From an uncultured Rhodospirillales bacterium (GTDB lineage Bacteria; Pseudomonadota; Alphaproteobacteria; Rhodospirillales; Defluviicoccaceae), in contig CAKZLS010000166.1 of NCBI GenBank assembly GCA_937127205.1, positions 1 to 8,279 of the forward strand: a stretch of DNA of 8,279 bases, written 5' to 3'. A program made the position numbers and the translations under genes. Below, piece by piece: positions 1 to 6,937 of this stretch. The stretch's first letter is position 1. The number at the start of each line of letters is the position of its first letter. The notes beneath the pieces are model-generated. The model did no database searches and had not been told where the DNA came from. It worked only from the letters and a program-made list of their open reading frames with translations.

Positions 1-262
1 CCTACAACCATTCTCATCGATCCTCACCAGTCACAACTGCCGGATTTAGGATCATTGGTTTCCTGCGGACTGAAGCGGCAATCTTCGATGCAGTCGAGAC
101 CGCAATTGCGGATGTGAACGACCGGCGATCGGTCGTCAGACAGCCGGTTTCCGAGCAGATGCTCCAGTCTCTGAAGGGCGGCGGTGTTCTGCGCCTGGGC
201 ATTTAGAACCTGAAAAAGAAACAGATCAACATCACCATGTCCCTTCAGGGCTTCGCGGCGGG
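1..262. other. Unresolved region downstream of the aco operon
   Basis: No gene here can be named. One minus-strand frame stays open from a GTG at 366-368 down to a TGA at 24-26. Its second half (about 24-300) has coding-like codon use and the products NAQAQNTAALQRLEHLLG and NCGLDCIEDC, but I recognise no family. Its first half overlaps the carboxymuconolactone-decarboxylase-like frame, so it may be the tail of a frameshifted gene. Just after its stop, an ATG at 15-17 (minus) follows a GAGG; this could be the first six codons of a gene that continues beyond the left edge. A 17-codon ORF (232-285, minus) follows a strong AGGAGAG Shine-Dalgarno site. All three readings are weak. Confidence 0.3.
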
Positions 263-565
263 CTATACGAAGGTTGAGCAGGCATAAGGCCTCTCTCCTG
301 TGGTTGACAGACGCCGCTCTACGTCCGGCACTTCCCCCCGGCAATCGTAAGTGATGCAATCCTCGCACCTTGATGCGACCGAGATCGCCAAAGCCATCAA
401 CTCTTTGATTTTGGCCTCAATCGCACCGTCAGAACTCGCTGCCTGGGCAAGTTGGCTGTAAGCGCCCATCGGCTTCGGCGCGGCCTTGAAGAGCGTACCG
501 ACACGTTTGTCGACATCTTTCGCGAGGTCGCTGTAATTGCCTGCCTTTGTCCTATGCCTTTCCAA
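263..565 (-). pseudogene. Carboxymuconolactone decarboxylase-like (AhpD-fold) protein, C-terminally truncated
   Basis: The first 75 or so of 100 residues match the carboxymuconolactone decarboxylase/AhpD-like family. They include an N-terminal helix (YSDLAKDVDKRVGTLFKAAP), then AKIKELMALAISVASRCEDC with the family CxxC at Cys67 and Cys70. Family members normally have His four residues after the second Cys; here that position is Asp74. The usual second half, with a glycine-rich GGGP segment, is absent. Instead the frame runs on for about 25 unrelated residues to a stop. The break lies near a run of six G on the minus strand (335-340). The only start in frame is a TTG at 563-565, which overlaps the end of acoC by 14 bp, so translation would depend on coupling. 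I infer a decayed or recombined gene of small thiol-redox or peroxidase type at the end of the aco transcript. A sequencing frameshift is possible, but no other frame nearby restores the family's C-terminus. Confidence 0.6.
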
Positions 566-1667
566 TCGTTGCTATGATCAGATCGTTGACTGCTCCCGAC
601 GCTTCCATTTGCGGAACGTGTCCGGCGGTCGGGATAACCTGCACCTCAACACTCGCCGGCAGGCCCTCGGAATGCTCGGACGGAATGATCTTGTCTTCGG
701 CGCCCCATATGACCGTGACCGGGGTTGAGAGGTCCGAAAGCGCGCCGCGCAGATCGGCCGATTGCGAACCGCCTTCGAAATTTGCCGAGATGATTTTCCT
801 TAGCGCGGTATCCACGCCATCGAGGCGTTTGAACTTCAAAACGTCCTCCATCATGTCACGCCCGATGAGATCCGGATCCGCGACCAGCTGTTCAAGAACC
901 GGCCGGAGCGCGTTGCGCCGCTTGGCGGCGAGGAGGCCCTCCATGAACTCGGAGTTGATCTCTTTTCCGAGTCCTATGGGCGCGATCAGCGTCAGCGAGA
1001 CGACGGACGGCAGAGCCGCAGCCTTCAGCGCGGCGCCGCCGCCCAGAGAATGGCCGACCAGGTGGACCTTCTCGAAGCCTTTCTCCGAGATGAACTCTGT
1101 CACGGTATCCGAGAACACGGCGATGTCGCCGGCGCCGACATCTTTCGCTGACCGGCCGTGTCCTGGCAGATCGAGCGCAACCACTCGTCGCTCTTCGGCG
1201 AGAACGGGCTGATTGAACATCCATCCTTTCACGTCGGCGCCGAAGCCATGGATCAGGAGGACGACGTCGCCGTCGTCCGGACCCAGACTGAGGTATGAGA
1301 TGGAACGGCCGTCGATCTCGATCGATTCAGGTTCCGCCGCAACGTCTCCACTTTCTTCTTCGGGCACGAAGTGCGCCTGGAACTCGGTCACATATTTGTC
1401 GACATCGGCATCGGAGACCGACGTGTCGGCGACGATCGCAAGGAGAGCGCCAACCGGCAGCGTCTCGCCTTTGGAAGCCACTAGCCGGCGGACGAGACCC
1501 GAGACCGGTGCTTCGAAGACATTCGTAATTTTCGTCGTTTCGATTTCCGCGATGTCGACCCCAGGCTCGATCTCCGCGCCTTCTTCGATGTTCCAAGCTG
1601 TTAGTATTCCCTCCGTCATCGCCAAACCCCATTTCGGCATGACGATAGGGACGATTTCATTGCTCAT
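552..1667 (-). CDS. acoC: AcoC: acetoin dehydrogenase E2, lipoyl domain fused to an alpha/beta hydrolase
   Basis: This 371-aa cytoplasmic protein is the dihydrolipoamide acetyltransferase component of the acetoin dehydrogenase complex. It takes the acetyl group formed when AcoAB cleaves acetoin and passes it to CoA. Residues 5-80 are a biotinyl/lipoyl domain with the lipoylated Lys46 in EIETTKITN. A linker of about 35 residues follows. Residues 115-370 are an alpha/beta-hydrolase fold with oxyanion HGFG (140-143), nucleophile elbow GHSLGG (Ser207), acid Asp325 in WGAEDK and His350 in TAGH. The usual E2 parts, an E3-binding domain and an HHxxxDG catalytic domain, are absent, as in known AcoC proteins of similar length (about 370 aa). 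The start at ATG 1665-1667 is preceded by GGAGGTGA about 14 bases upstream, a rather long spacing. The gene follows the SDR and a terminator-like hairpin, so its expression may be set separately from acoAB. Confidence 0.95.
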   Translation of the reverse strand: MSNEIVPIVMPKWGLAMTEGILTAWNIEEGAEIEPGVDIAEIETTKITNVFEAPVSGLVRRLVASKGETLPVGALLAIVADTSVSDADVDKYVTEFQAHFVPEEESGDVAAEPESIEIDGRSISYLSLGPDDGDVVLLIHGFGADVKGWMFNQPVLAEERRVVALDLPGHGRSAKDVGAGDIAVFSDTVTEFISEKGFEKVHLVGHSLGGGAALKAAALPSVVSLTLIAPIGLGKEINSEFMEGLLAAKRRNALRPVLEQLVADPDLIGRDMMEDVLKFKRLDGVDTALRKIISANFEGGSQSADLRGALSDLSTPVTVIWGAEDKIIPSEHSEGLPASVEVQVIPTAGHVPQMEASGAVNDLIIATIGKA

Positions 1668-1696
1668 TTTTCATTAACCTTCACCTCCGGCGGATT

Positions 1697-1741
1697 AAAA
1701 AAACGGAGTAGTGACGTTCGCACCCAGGTTGCGGGCGTCAC
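1697..1741 (-). terminator. Terminator- or attenuator-like hairpin with T-run before acoC
   Basis: Read on the minus strand, GTGACG (1736-1741) pairs with CGTCAC (1711-1716). An inner 4-bp stem, CGCA (1730-1733) with TGCG (1719-1722), is separated from it by a 2x2 mismatch. Seven bases after the stem comes a run of seven T (1697-1703). This resembles an intrinsic terminator with an interrupted stem and a late T-run, so it is probably partial. It lies between the small ORF at 1748-1813 and the acoC Shine-Dalgarno site, where it could lower or condition acoC transcription. Confidence 0.4.
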
Positions 1742-1747
1742 CGTGTC

Positions 1748-1813
1748 TTAGTTCGGCTGAACCAGATCTTCATTTGGCGGTCGCGACTGGTACGCAGCTC
1801 CTGCTTTCATCAT
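1748..1813 (-). CDS. Possible 21-residue small protein between SDR and acoC
   Basis: I do not recognise this peptide. It starts with two tandem ATG codons (1811-1813 and 1808-1810) right behind a very strong Shine-Dalgarno stretch (GGAGGAAGGA, minus strand) and ends at TAA 1748-1750. Its product is hydrophilic: MMKAGAAYQSRPPNEDLV followed by QPN. It sits 49 bases after the SDR stop. Its stop lies just before the hairpin and T-run at 1697-1741, which is the arrangement of a leader peptide and attenuator. It has no run of one amino acid that would mark a classical amino-acid attenuator. It could instead be the surviving 5' end of a gene deleted between the SDR and acoC. The ribosome-binding site is the main support. 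Confidence 0.3.
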   Translation of the reverse strand: MMKAGAAYQSRPPNEDLVQPN

Positions 1814-1862
1814 TCCTTCCTCCGTCGCTTTTTCGTTACAGGCACTAATTCCGCCGCGCTGC

Positions 1863-2671
1863 TCAGTCGAGAACGATGCCGCCGTCGACGATCAGGGTCT
1901 GCCCAGTCATAAAGGCCGAACCCGACGAAGCGAGGAACGCTGCCACACCAGCCATGTCATCCGGTTGGGAGGCCCGCCCGAGAAGCGCCGTGTTGGCGAA
2001 GTTCTCGAACGCCTCGTTCTCTCGAGTAGTCAATCCACTGTCGCGGAAACCCTTGTCGATCAGCTTCCACATTTCCGTGGCAAGCACGCCTGCGCAGATC
2101 GCGTTGACCCCTATTTTGTGTTCTCCGAATGCGCGAGCAGCCGCTTGGGTCAAGGCCACAACACCGAACTTGGTGGCACGATAGTGCGCGATAGTGCGCG
2201 ATAGTGCGCGATAGGCTCATAACCTTGCTTGCCGGCTATCGAGGCCATGTTGATGATGCTGCCACCGCTGTCCTGCTTGAGCATCTGCTTGACAGCTTCT
2301 TGCATGCAGATGAGGACGCCCAAGCCGTTCACGTCCATAACAGTGTGCCAGTCTTCCTCAGTGATCTCGAGAAACTGGCGCACCTGGGCAATCCCTGCAT
2401 TGTTGAAGATGCTGTCGAGGCCACCGAAGGTGTCGACCGCCGCGCCAATCATCGCCGTCACGCTGCCGGGATCACGGACATCAACCTTGCAAGGTGACGC
2501 CATGCCACCACTGTTCTCGATGGCTTCAGCGGTTTCGCGGGCAACCGTTTCGTCGATATCGGCGATCAACACGCTGCCACCTTCGCCAGCGAGTCGCTTT
2601 GCTATCTCCACGCCAATACCTCGACCACCGCCGGAGACGACAATACGCTGATTTTTTAGCCGTTCTGGCAT
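1863..2671 (-). pseudogene. SDR-family acetoin/diacetyl reductase (2,3-butanediol dehydrogenase type), frameshifted by a tandem repeat
   Basis: This is a classical short-chain dehydrogenase of the BudC/acetoin reductase kind, expected to interconvert 2,3-butanediol, acetoin and diacetyl with NAD(H). The N-terminal frame (2150-2671) shows the cofactor motif SGGGRGIG (13-20), acidic Asp38/Asp40 after beta-2, NNAG (90-93) and catalytic Ser144. It then reads YEPIAHY up to catalytic Tyr157 and runs into 16 aberrant residues and a stop. The C-terminal part (VALTQAAARAFGEHKIGVNA onward, ending LIVDGGIVLD) continues in another frame to 1863. Three copies of a 10-bp unit lie at the join. Deleting two copies (20 bp) turns the 809 bp into 789 bp, which encodes one 262-aa protein with Y157-R-A-T-K161, the correct YxxxK motif. 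As written, the enzyme lacks its catalytic Lys and substrate-binding half. The start is ATG 2669-2671 with GGGAGGA 9 bases upstream. It lies 51 bp downstream of acoB and belongs to the operon. Confidence 0.85.
2181..2213. repeat. Three 10-bp tandem repeats inside the SDR catalytic motif
   Basis: ATAGTGCGCG occurs three times without mismatch (2181-2190, 2191-2200, 2201-2210), followed by the first three bases of a fourth copy. On the coding strand the unit is ATCGCGCACT. It separates the codon for Tyr157 (2201-2203) from the codon for the catalytic Lys (2169-2171) by 20 extra bases. One copy gives an open frame; four copies would also be in frame, with ten added residues. Confidence 0.95.
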
Positions 2672-2722
2672 TTCGGTTTTCCTCCCATCTGGAACGGACG
2701 TTGACGCCCGGCCGGATCGCCG

Positions 2723-3727
2723 TTACGCCATCGCGGTCCTAACCGCCGCCACGATCTTGTCCGCATTCGGCAGATATGCGTCTTCCAGCTCGGGGGCGAA
2801 CGGCACGGGTGTATGGGGCGGCGTCACCATCCGGATCGGCGCCTTCAAGGCTTTGAACGCCTCCTGGGCAACAAGCCCCGAGACGTCAGAGGCCATGGAG
2901 CAGCGCGGATTGGCCTCATCAACGATCACAAGCCGACCGGTTTCCTCGACACATTCAAGGATCGTTTCGGTATCGAATGGCGACGTCGTCCGAGGATCCA
3001 GGACCGTACAGGAGATGCCTTCCTTGTCCAACGTATCCGCTGCCTGGTTGGCGAACCCAACCATCCTGCCAAACGCGACGATGGTCACATCATCGCCTTC
3101 CCGCGTCAGGTTCGCTTCGCCGAAGGGGATCGTGTAAGGATCGTCGGGGACCTCTTCCTCGTCGTCATACATGACCTTGTGTTCGAAGAACATCACCGGA
3201 TCGTCGTCCCGGATTGCCTGAATCATCAACCCTTTTGCCTCGTAAGGCGATGACGGGACGACGACCTTGAGTCCCGGGACGTGGGTGAACATCGGGTAGA
3301 GGCACTGGCTGTGCTGGCTCGCTGCCCTGAAACCGCCGCCATACATGGTGCGGACAACGATTGGGGTGACGGCATTGCCACCAAACATGTAGCGGAACTT
3401 GGCCGCCTGGTTGAAGATTTGGTCAAAGCAGACGCCCATGAAGTCGACAAACATCAACTCGGCGACTGGGCGCAGGCCCGTGGCCGCCGCACCGACCGCC
3501 GCGCCGATGAAGGCGCTTTCGCTGATCGGCGTGTCGAGCACGCGTTCGGACCCGAATTCCGGATAGAGGCCCTTGGTCACACCGAGCACACCGCCCCAGG
3601 CATCTTGCTCGCCGTCGCCGCCGGCCCCGCCGACATTGTCCTCGCCCCAGACCAGCACGTTCTCATCACGCCGCATTTCTTGAGCGATCGCTTCGTTGAT
3701 CGCTTGACGATATGATTTCTTCGCCAT
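2723..3727 (-). CDS. acoB: AcoB: acetoin dehydrogenase E1 component, beta subunit
   Basis: This 334-aa protein is the beta subunit of the thiamine-diphosphate-dependent acetoin:dichlorophenolindophenol oxidoreductase (E1), which with AcoA cleaves acetoin to acetaldehyde and an acetyl unit. It has the transketolase pyrimidine-binding domain (about 1-180) with VLVWGEDNVGG near residues 24-34 and TPISESAF, whose Glu70 should activate the cofactor. A C-terminal transketolase domain (about 200-325) follows. Both match the E1-beta family in order and length. The frame is open upstream to a TTG, but I place the start at ATG 3725-3727 because GGGAGAG lies about 7 bases before it and homologues begin MAKKSYRQA. 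The gene begins 14 bp after the acoA stop, so the two are cotranscribed and probably translationally coupled. No damaged motif is visible. Confidence 0.95.
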   Translation of the reverse strand: MAKKSYRQAINEAIAQEMRRDENVLVWGEDNVGGAGGDGEQDAWGGVLGVTKGLYPEFGSERVLDTPISESAFIGAAVGAAATGLRPVAELMFVDFMGVCFDQIFNQAAKFRYMFGGNAVTPIVVRTMYGGGFRAASQHSQCLYPMFTHVPGLKVVVPSSPYEAKGLMIQAIRDDDPVMFFEHKVMYDDEEEVPDDPYTIPFGEANLTREGDDVTIVAFGRMVGFANQAADTLDKEGISCTVLDPRTTSPFDTETILECVEETGRLVIVDEANPRCSMASDVSGLVAQEAFKALKAPIRMVTPPHTPVPFAPELEDAYLPNADKIVAAVRTAMA

Positions 3728-3741
3728 TTTTCTTCTCTCCC

Positions 3742-4707
3742 TCAATAAGCCACGTAGACATCGGTCTGCAGGTCGGCTTCGGTGGGTGGTGGTGCCGATT
3801 CCGATTCTGAAACCGCTTCGTCGATGAGGTGCGCGACTTCGGTGTCGACCGCATCGAGCTGTTCATGGTCAAGAAGAGCCATCTCTGTCACGCGAGTGCG
3901 AAAAATTTTCAGGCTGTCCTGTTCATCGCGAACCCGCTGAATCTCGCCCTCTCCGCGATAGGTCATCGCGTCGCCTTCGAAGTGGCCGAAGAAGCGATTG
4001 AGCCGAACATGCATGAGGCTCGGGCCGTCGCCGTTGCGCGCGCGATCAATGGCCTCCTGCGCCGCGTCGTGGACGGCGAAGAAATCATGCCCGTCGACCT
4101 CGACGCCCGGCATTCCGAAACCCTTTGCGCGGTCAAGCTGGCTGCCGGCCACCGACCATTTCGCCGACGTCGCCTCGGCATAGCCGTTATCTTCGACCAC
4201 GAAGATCACTGGCAGCTTCCAGACATTGGCGAGGTTATAGGACTCCAGGGTGGTGCCTTGATTCGATCCCCCGTCGCCGACAAATGCGACGGCCACGCCC
4301 CCGGTTTTCTTGTATTTCGCTGTCATGGCAGCGCCGCAGATCAGCGGGGGGCCACCGCCAACGATGCCGTTCGCACCCATCATGCCCTTGCTAAGATCGG
4401 CAATGTGCATCGATCCACCCTTGCCGCCGCAAAGGCCGTCGCGTCGGCCATAGATTTCTTTCATCATGCCCTTCACGTCGACGCCTTTCGCGATGCAGTG
4501 GCCATGTCCGCGATGGGTGCTCGCGATCTTGTCGCGATTGTCGAGATGCCAGCATATGCCGACCGCTGAGGCTTCTTCGCCCGCATACAAATGTACGAAC
4601 CCCGGTATTTTCCCGGCGGAAAACTCCTCATGGACCCGTTCCTCGAAATCCCTGATCGTTCGCATTCCGCGATAAGCTTTGATCAGGTCGTCTCTATTGA
4701 ACTGCAT
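3742..4707 (-). CDS. acoA: AcoA: acetoin dehydrogenase E1 component, alpha subunit
   Basis: This 321-aa protein is the alpha subunit of the acetoin dehydrogenase E1 heterotetramer and binds the diphosphate of thiamine diphosphate. The diagnostic ThDP motif runs from GDG at 144-146 to Asn174 in VVEDN. Other E1-alpha signatures are STHRGHGHCIAKG (63-75), GRRDGLCGGKGGSMH (87-101) and the G-rich GANGIVGGGPP (111-121). It is closer to acetoin E1 than to pyruvate or branched-chain E1 because of its neighbours: AcoC with a hydrolase-type E2, an acetoin reductase-type SDR, and AcoR upstream. The start is ATG 4705-4707, preceded by AGGGAGGGA 4 bases upstream, which is an excellent site. It is the first gene of the aco operon, 343 bp after acoR, and its promoter should lie in that gap. 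Confidence 0.95.
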   Translation of the reverse strand: MQFNRDDLIKAYRGMRTIRDFEERVHEEFSAGKIPGFVHLYAGEEASAVGICWHLDNRDKIASTHRGHGHCIAKGVDVKGMMKEIYGRRDGLCGGKGGSMHIADLSKGMMGANGIVGGGPPLICGAAMTAKYKKTGGVAVAFVGDGGSNQGTTLESYNLANVWKLPVIFVVEDNGYAEATSAKWSVAGSQLDRAKGFGMPGVEVDGHDFFAVHDAAQEAIDRARNGDGPSLMHVRLNRFFGHFEGDAMTYRGEGEIQRVRDEQDSLKIFRTRVTEMALLDHEQLDAVDTEVAHLIDEAVSESESAPPPTEADLQTDVYVAY

Positions 4708-5050
4708 ATCGTCCCTCCCTGCGCTGTCCTGTCTTGCTTGTTGGTTGCTGCCTTGCCACGGGCCTCGGCGTTACCCTGAGCGACCTTGAAGTTAGTGAGA
4801 TCGCGTGCAAGAAACGCGGCATCGAGTGCATCCGCGATTTGCTCGAACTCGTGGTTTCTGATTTTTCCGCGCGGTCTGTTTCTCCCAAAGTCTCCGTATT
4901 CTGACCCGGGAGAATTGTTTGCGACCAAGCCATCGGCGATAAAGCCGTATTCGGCTGAGTGATCGGCACTTCAAAAAAAACATTGCCGGAAGCGTAGCGG
5001 ATGTGTTGCAGGCGGCGCGCAATGCAACACTTTGCACCAGATCGAGTCCG
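4708..5050 (-). other. acoR-acoA intergenic region, presumed aco promoter region
   Basis: This 343-bp gap should carry the operon promoter. It holds the perfect dyad at 5003-5030 (listed separately) and a run of eight T on the minus strand (4973-4980) with no clear hairpin before it. One minus frame from a TTG at 4926-4928 runs through the acoA start to 4683 and has coding-like codons, giving EFEQIADALDAAFLARDL. It has no good ribosome site and I recognise no family, so it may be a small protein or a gene remnant. I could not fix a -35/-10 pair, and no acceptable sigma-54 -24/-12 site is present. Confidence 0.4.
5003..5030. promoter_or_regulatory. Perfect inverted repeat, candidate AcoR-binding site
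   Basis: GTGTTGCA (5003-5010) and TGCAACAC (5023-5030) form an 8-bp perfect dyad with a 12-bp GC-rich spacer. It starts 20 bp after the acoR stop and lies about 300 bp upstream of the acoA start. This is the distance and symmetry expected for the upstream activator site of a Fis-type HTH protein, which binds as a dimer or higher oligomer. It could also form an RNA hairpin at the end of the acoR message, but the T-run comes 22 bases later, too far for a good terminator. The assignment to AcoR is inferred from position alone. Confidence 0.5.
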
Positions 5051-6937
5051 CTAATTGGGTCGGTGGAGGCCGAGCCGCTCCATCCGGCGGTGCACGGTGC
5101 TTCGATTGACGCCGAGTCGGCGTGCCGCGCGAGCGATATTCCAGCCGCATATGGTCAAAACAGTTTCCAGATCAGCGAACCGATCATCGGGCTGGGTGGC
5201 ACGAGACTGGACCTCCGATAACGCCGGGAAGACCGGATCCGGCAGATCCTCGAGGTCGATCACTTCGGTGGCCGACATCGACACCGCCACATCGAGGGTG
5301 TTGATCAACTCGCGAATATTTCCTGGCCACAGACGATGCTTCAACTCCATGCTCGCCGCGGTCGTCAACCGATAGGTTCGAGGGTGCGCGACAGTCCGCT
5401 GACGCAGGATTTCGTTCACCAACCAGTCAAAATCGTGCCGCGCACGCAATGGCGGCATCACGAGGGTCGCACCAGCGAGGCGGAAAAAGAGATCGTGCCG
5501 GAAGGTTCCCTCGCTCACCATTGCCTCAAGATCGCGATGGGTCGCGGAAATGACCTTCACGGTAACTCTGATGGGCATGCGCGACCCGAGCGGAAGCGAT
5601 TCACCTTCGGACAAAAAGCGCAGCAGCCGGGACTGGACATCGAGGGGGATGTCCCCGATCTGATCAAGGAAGAGTGTCCCACCATTGGCGGTTTCGATCA
5701 GGCCGCGCCGAACACGCCCATCAATGCCCGTGTTTCCGAAGAGCTCTTCCTCAACGGCTGACTCCTGGAGCGCGGCGCAGTTTACCGCGACAAACGGCCG
5801 ACCTCCCTCTCGGCTCGCATGGATCGCCCGCGACAACCGCTCTTTGCCAACGCCGGTTTCGCCCTTAAGCAAAATGGGGGTTGGGCTGTTGGCCAGTTTC
5901 GCTGCCTTCCTTTCCAGCAACCGCATTTCCGGGTCGTCACCGCTCAGCGCTTGCAAGCACGCCGGCAACCCGGTTCGGGCCGATATCAGAGCACTCGTGC
6001 TATGGTGCGGTGCGATCGCATGTCCGAACATCGCGGAGCCGTCGCGCAGATAGATCACACGCTCTTCGGTCGGCCGCGCCCGCGTCAAATTCGGCAGATC
6101 GTCGATGCTGAGCTCGAAAAAGCGGGAAAGCGGCTGGCCAATGACCAATTCGCCGTGCCGCCAGTCGATGTTCTCCGCCTGGGCCAGAATGGATGCAGCC
6201 CGATGCGTCATGCCGAGAACGCGCCCCGAACCATCGAGCGCGATCGCCGCCTCGGGATCCACGTCGAGAAACTCCGGCATATGGGAAAACCTCAGCACCC
6301 ATTCCGAGCGCATCATCGCCATGAGATTGGCGAGTTCAATCCGTCGAGCGGAGGCGTTTACAAGCTGGAGCGCAAGGCTCTGACTAACCTTTGGCTGAGG
6401 TGACTGAAGAAGGGAAATATCAAGCACGGCCGACAGCAAACCGTTCGTATCGAATATCGGCGACGCCGTGCAGCTCAGCGGAGTATGGGTGAGATCAAAG
6501 TGATCGGTCTGGTGAATGGTTACGGCTTCGCCAGTCGCAATGCAGGACCCCACCGCGCATGTTCCGGCCAAGCTCTCCGACCAGTCCGATCCAAGATAGA
6601 GACCCGCTCGTCGCAACTCGGCTTCACAGGCAGAATCGCCGAAGTAGTCGACAGTCACGCCTTGTCGGTCGGCGAGCAGGAGCACATAGTTTTGCCCTGC
6701 AACCTGCCTAAATAGCGTTTGCAGACCTTTTCTCGCAATGGAGATCAGCCGAGCGGACTGTTCACGGTGTTCCTTCAGTTTAGTGGCGGTGACGATGCTC
6801 GCCGGGCTTGGCCGGGTTGGATCCAGGCCGTACTGATTGACGCACCGTTTCCATGACTGCAACACGACACTGTCGCGACCGGAAACACCGCCGCACAGGA
6901 CGCTGCCAATTTCGTCGATATGGTCCTTCGCTGACAT
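5051..6937 (-). CDS. acoR: AcoR-type acetoin catabolism regulator (GAF, AAA+, Fis HTH) with degenerate sigma-54 interaction loop
   Basis: This 628-aa cytoplasmic activator is of the bacterial enhancer-binding-protein class. Domains in order are an N-terminal region with SWKRCVNQYGLDP (28-40), a GAF sensor (about 70-180, with AGTCAVGSCIATG), a PAS-like segment (about 215-300), an AAA+ domain (about 335-560) and a Fis-type HTH (about 588-625, with NIARAARRLGVNRSTVHRRM). The AAA+ domain has Walker A GETGVGKE (359-366), arginine-finger candidates Arg480 and Arg486 and sensor II WPGNIREL (537-544). Two hallmarks are changed. After EELFG (397-401) the GAFTGA loop is missing and replaced by NTGIDGRVRRG, and Walker B reads LFLDQIGD with Gln426 in place of Glu. 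Such proteins are better suited to sigma-70 promoters or to ATP-independent action. The start is ATG 6935-6937 with GGGAGGGG about 8 bases upstream. Its place just before acoA points to aco control. Confidence 0.9.
   Translation of the reverse strand: MSAKDHIDEIGSVLCGGVSGRDSVVLQSWKRCVNQYGLDPTRPSPASIVTATKLKEHREQSARLISIARKGLQTLFRQVAGQNYVLLLADRQGVTVDYFGDSACEAELRRAGLYLGSDWSESLAGTCAVGSCIATGEAVTIHQTDHFDLTHTPLSCTASPIFDTNGLLSAVLDISLLQSPQPKVSQSLALQLVNASARRIELANLMAMMRSEWVLRFSHMPEFLDVDPEAAIALDGSGRVLGMTHRAASILAQAENIDWRHGELVIGQPLSRFFELSIDDLPNLTRARPTEERVIYLRDGSAMFGHAIAPHHSTSALISARTGLPACLQALSGDDPEMRLLERKAAKLANSPTPILLKGETGVGKERLSRAIHASREGGRPFVAVNCAALQESAVEEELFGNTGIDGRVRRGLIETANGGTLFLDQIGDIPLDVQSRLLRFLSEGESLPLGSRMPIRVTVKVISATHRDLEAMVSEGTFRHDLFFRLAGATLVMPPLRARHDFDWLVNEILRQRTVAHPRTYRLTTAASMELKHRLWPGNIRELINTLDVAVSMSATEVIDLEDLPDPVFPALSEVQSRATQPDDRFADLETVLTICGWNIARAARRLGVNRSTVHRRMERLGLHRPN

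Noticed and set aside
547..1212. Plus-strand open frame of 221 codons opposite acoC
   Set aside because: It mirrors the acoC codons, is rich in Ser, Arg and Pro, has no ribosome site, and acoC on the other strand is certain.
1957..2220. Third open frame across the SDR repeat region
   Set aside because: It arises only because the 10-bp repeat is read in all three frames; its product is not SDR-like.
2723..3745. 340-aa form of AcoB starting at TTG 3743-3745
   Set aside because: It would overlap the acoA stop and contain the Shine-Dalgarno site GGGAGAG; the ATG at 3725-3727 is better.
3829..4569. Plus-strand open frame of 246 codons opposite acoA
   Set aside because: It is a long antisense shadow of a GC-rich gene. 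Its product matches no family and acoA has full motif support.
4806..4821. Sigma-54-like site on the minus strand about 100 bp before acoA (TGCCGCG-N4-TTGCA)
   Set aside because: The spacing is right, but the nearly invariant GG of the -24 element is GC. It lies in a coding-like frame, and AcoR lacks the sigma-54 contact loop.
6858..6865. TGCAACAC inside the 5' end of acoR, matching one arm of the dyad at 5003-5030
   Set aside because: There is no matching second arm nearby, and the bases encode a family-typical stretch before SWKRC, so chance is sufficient.
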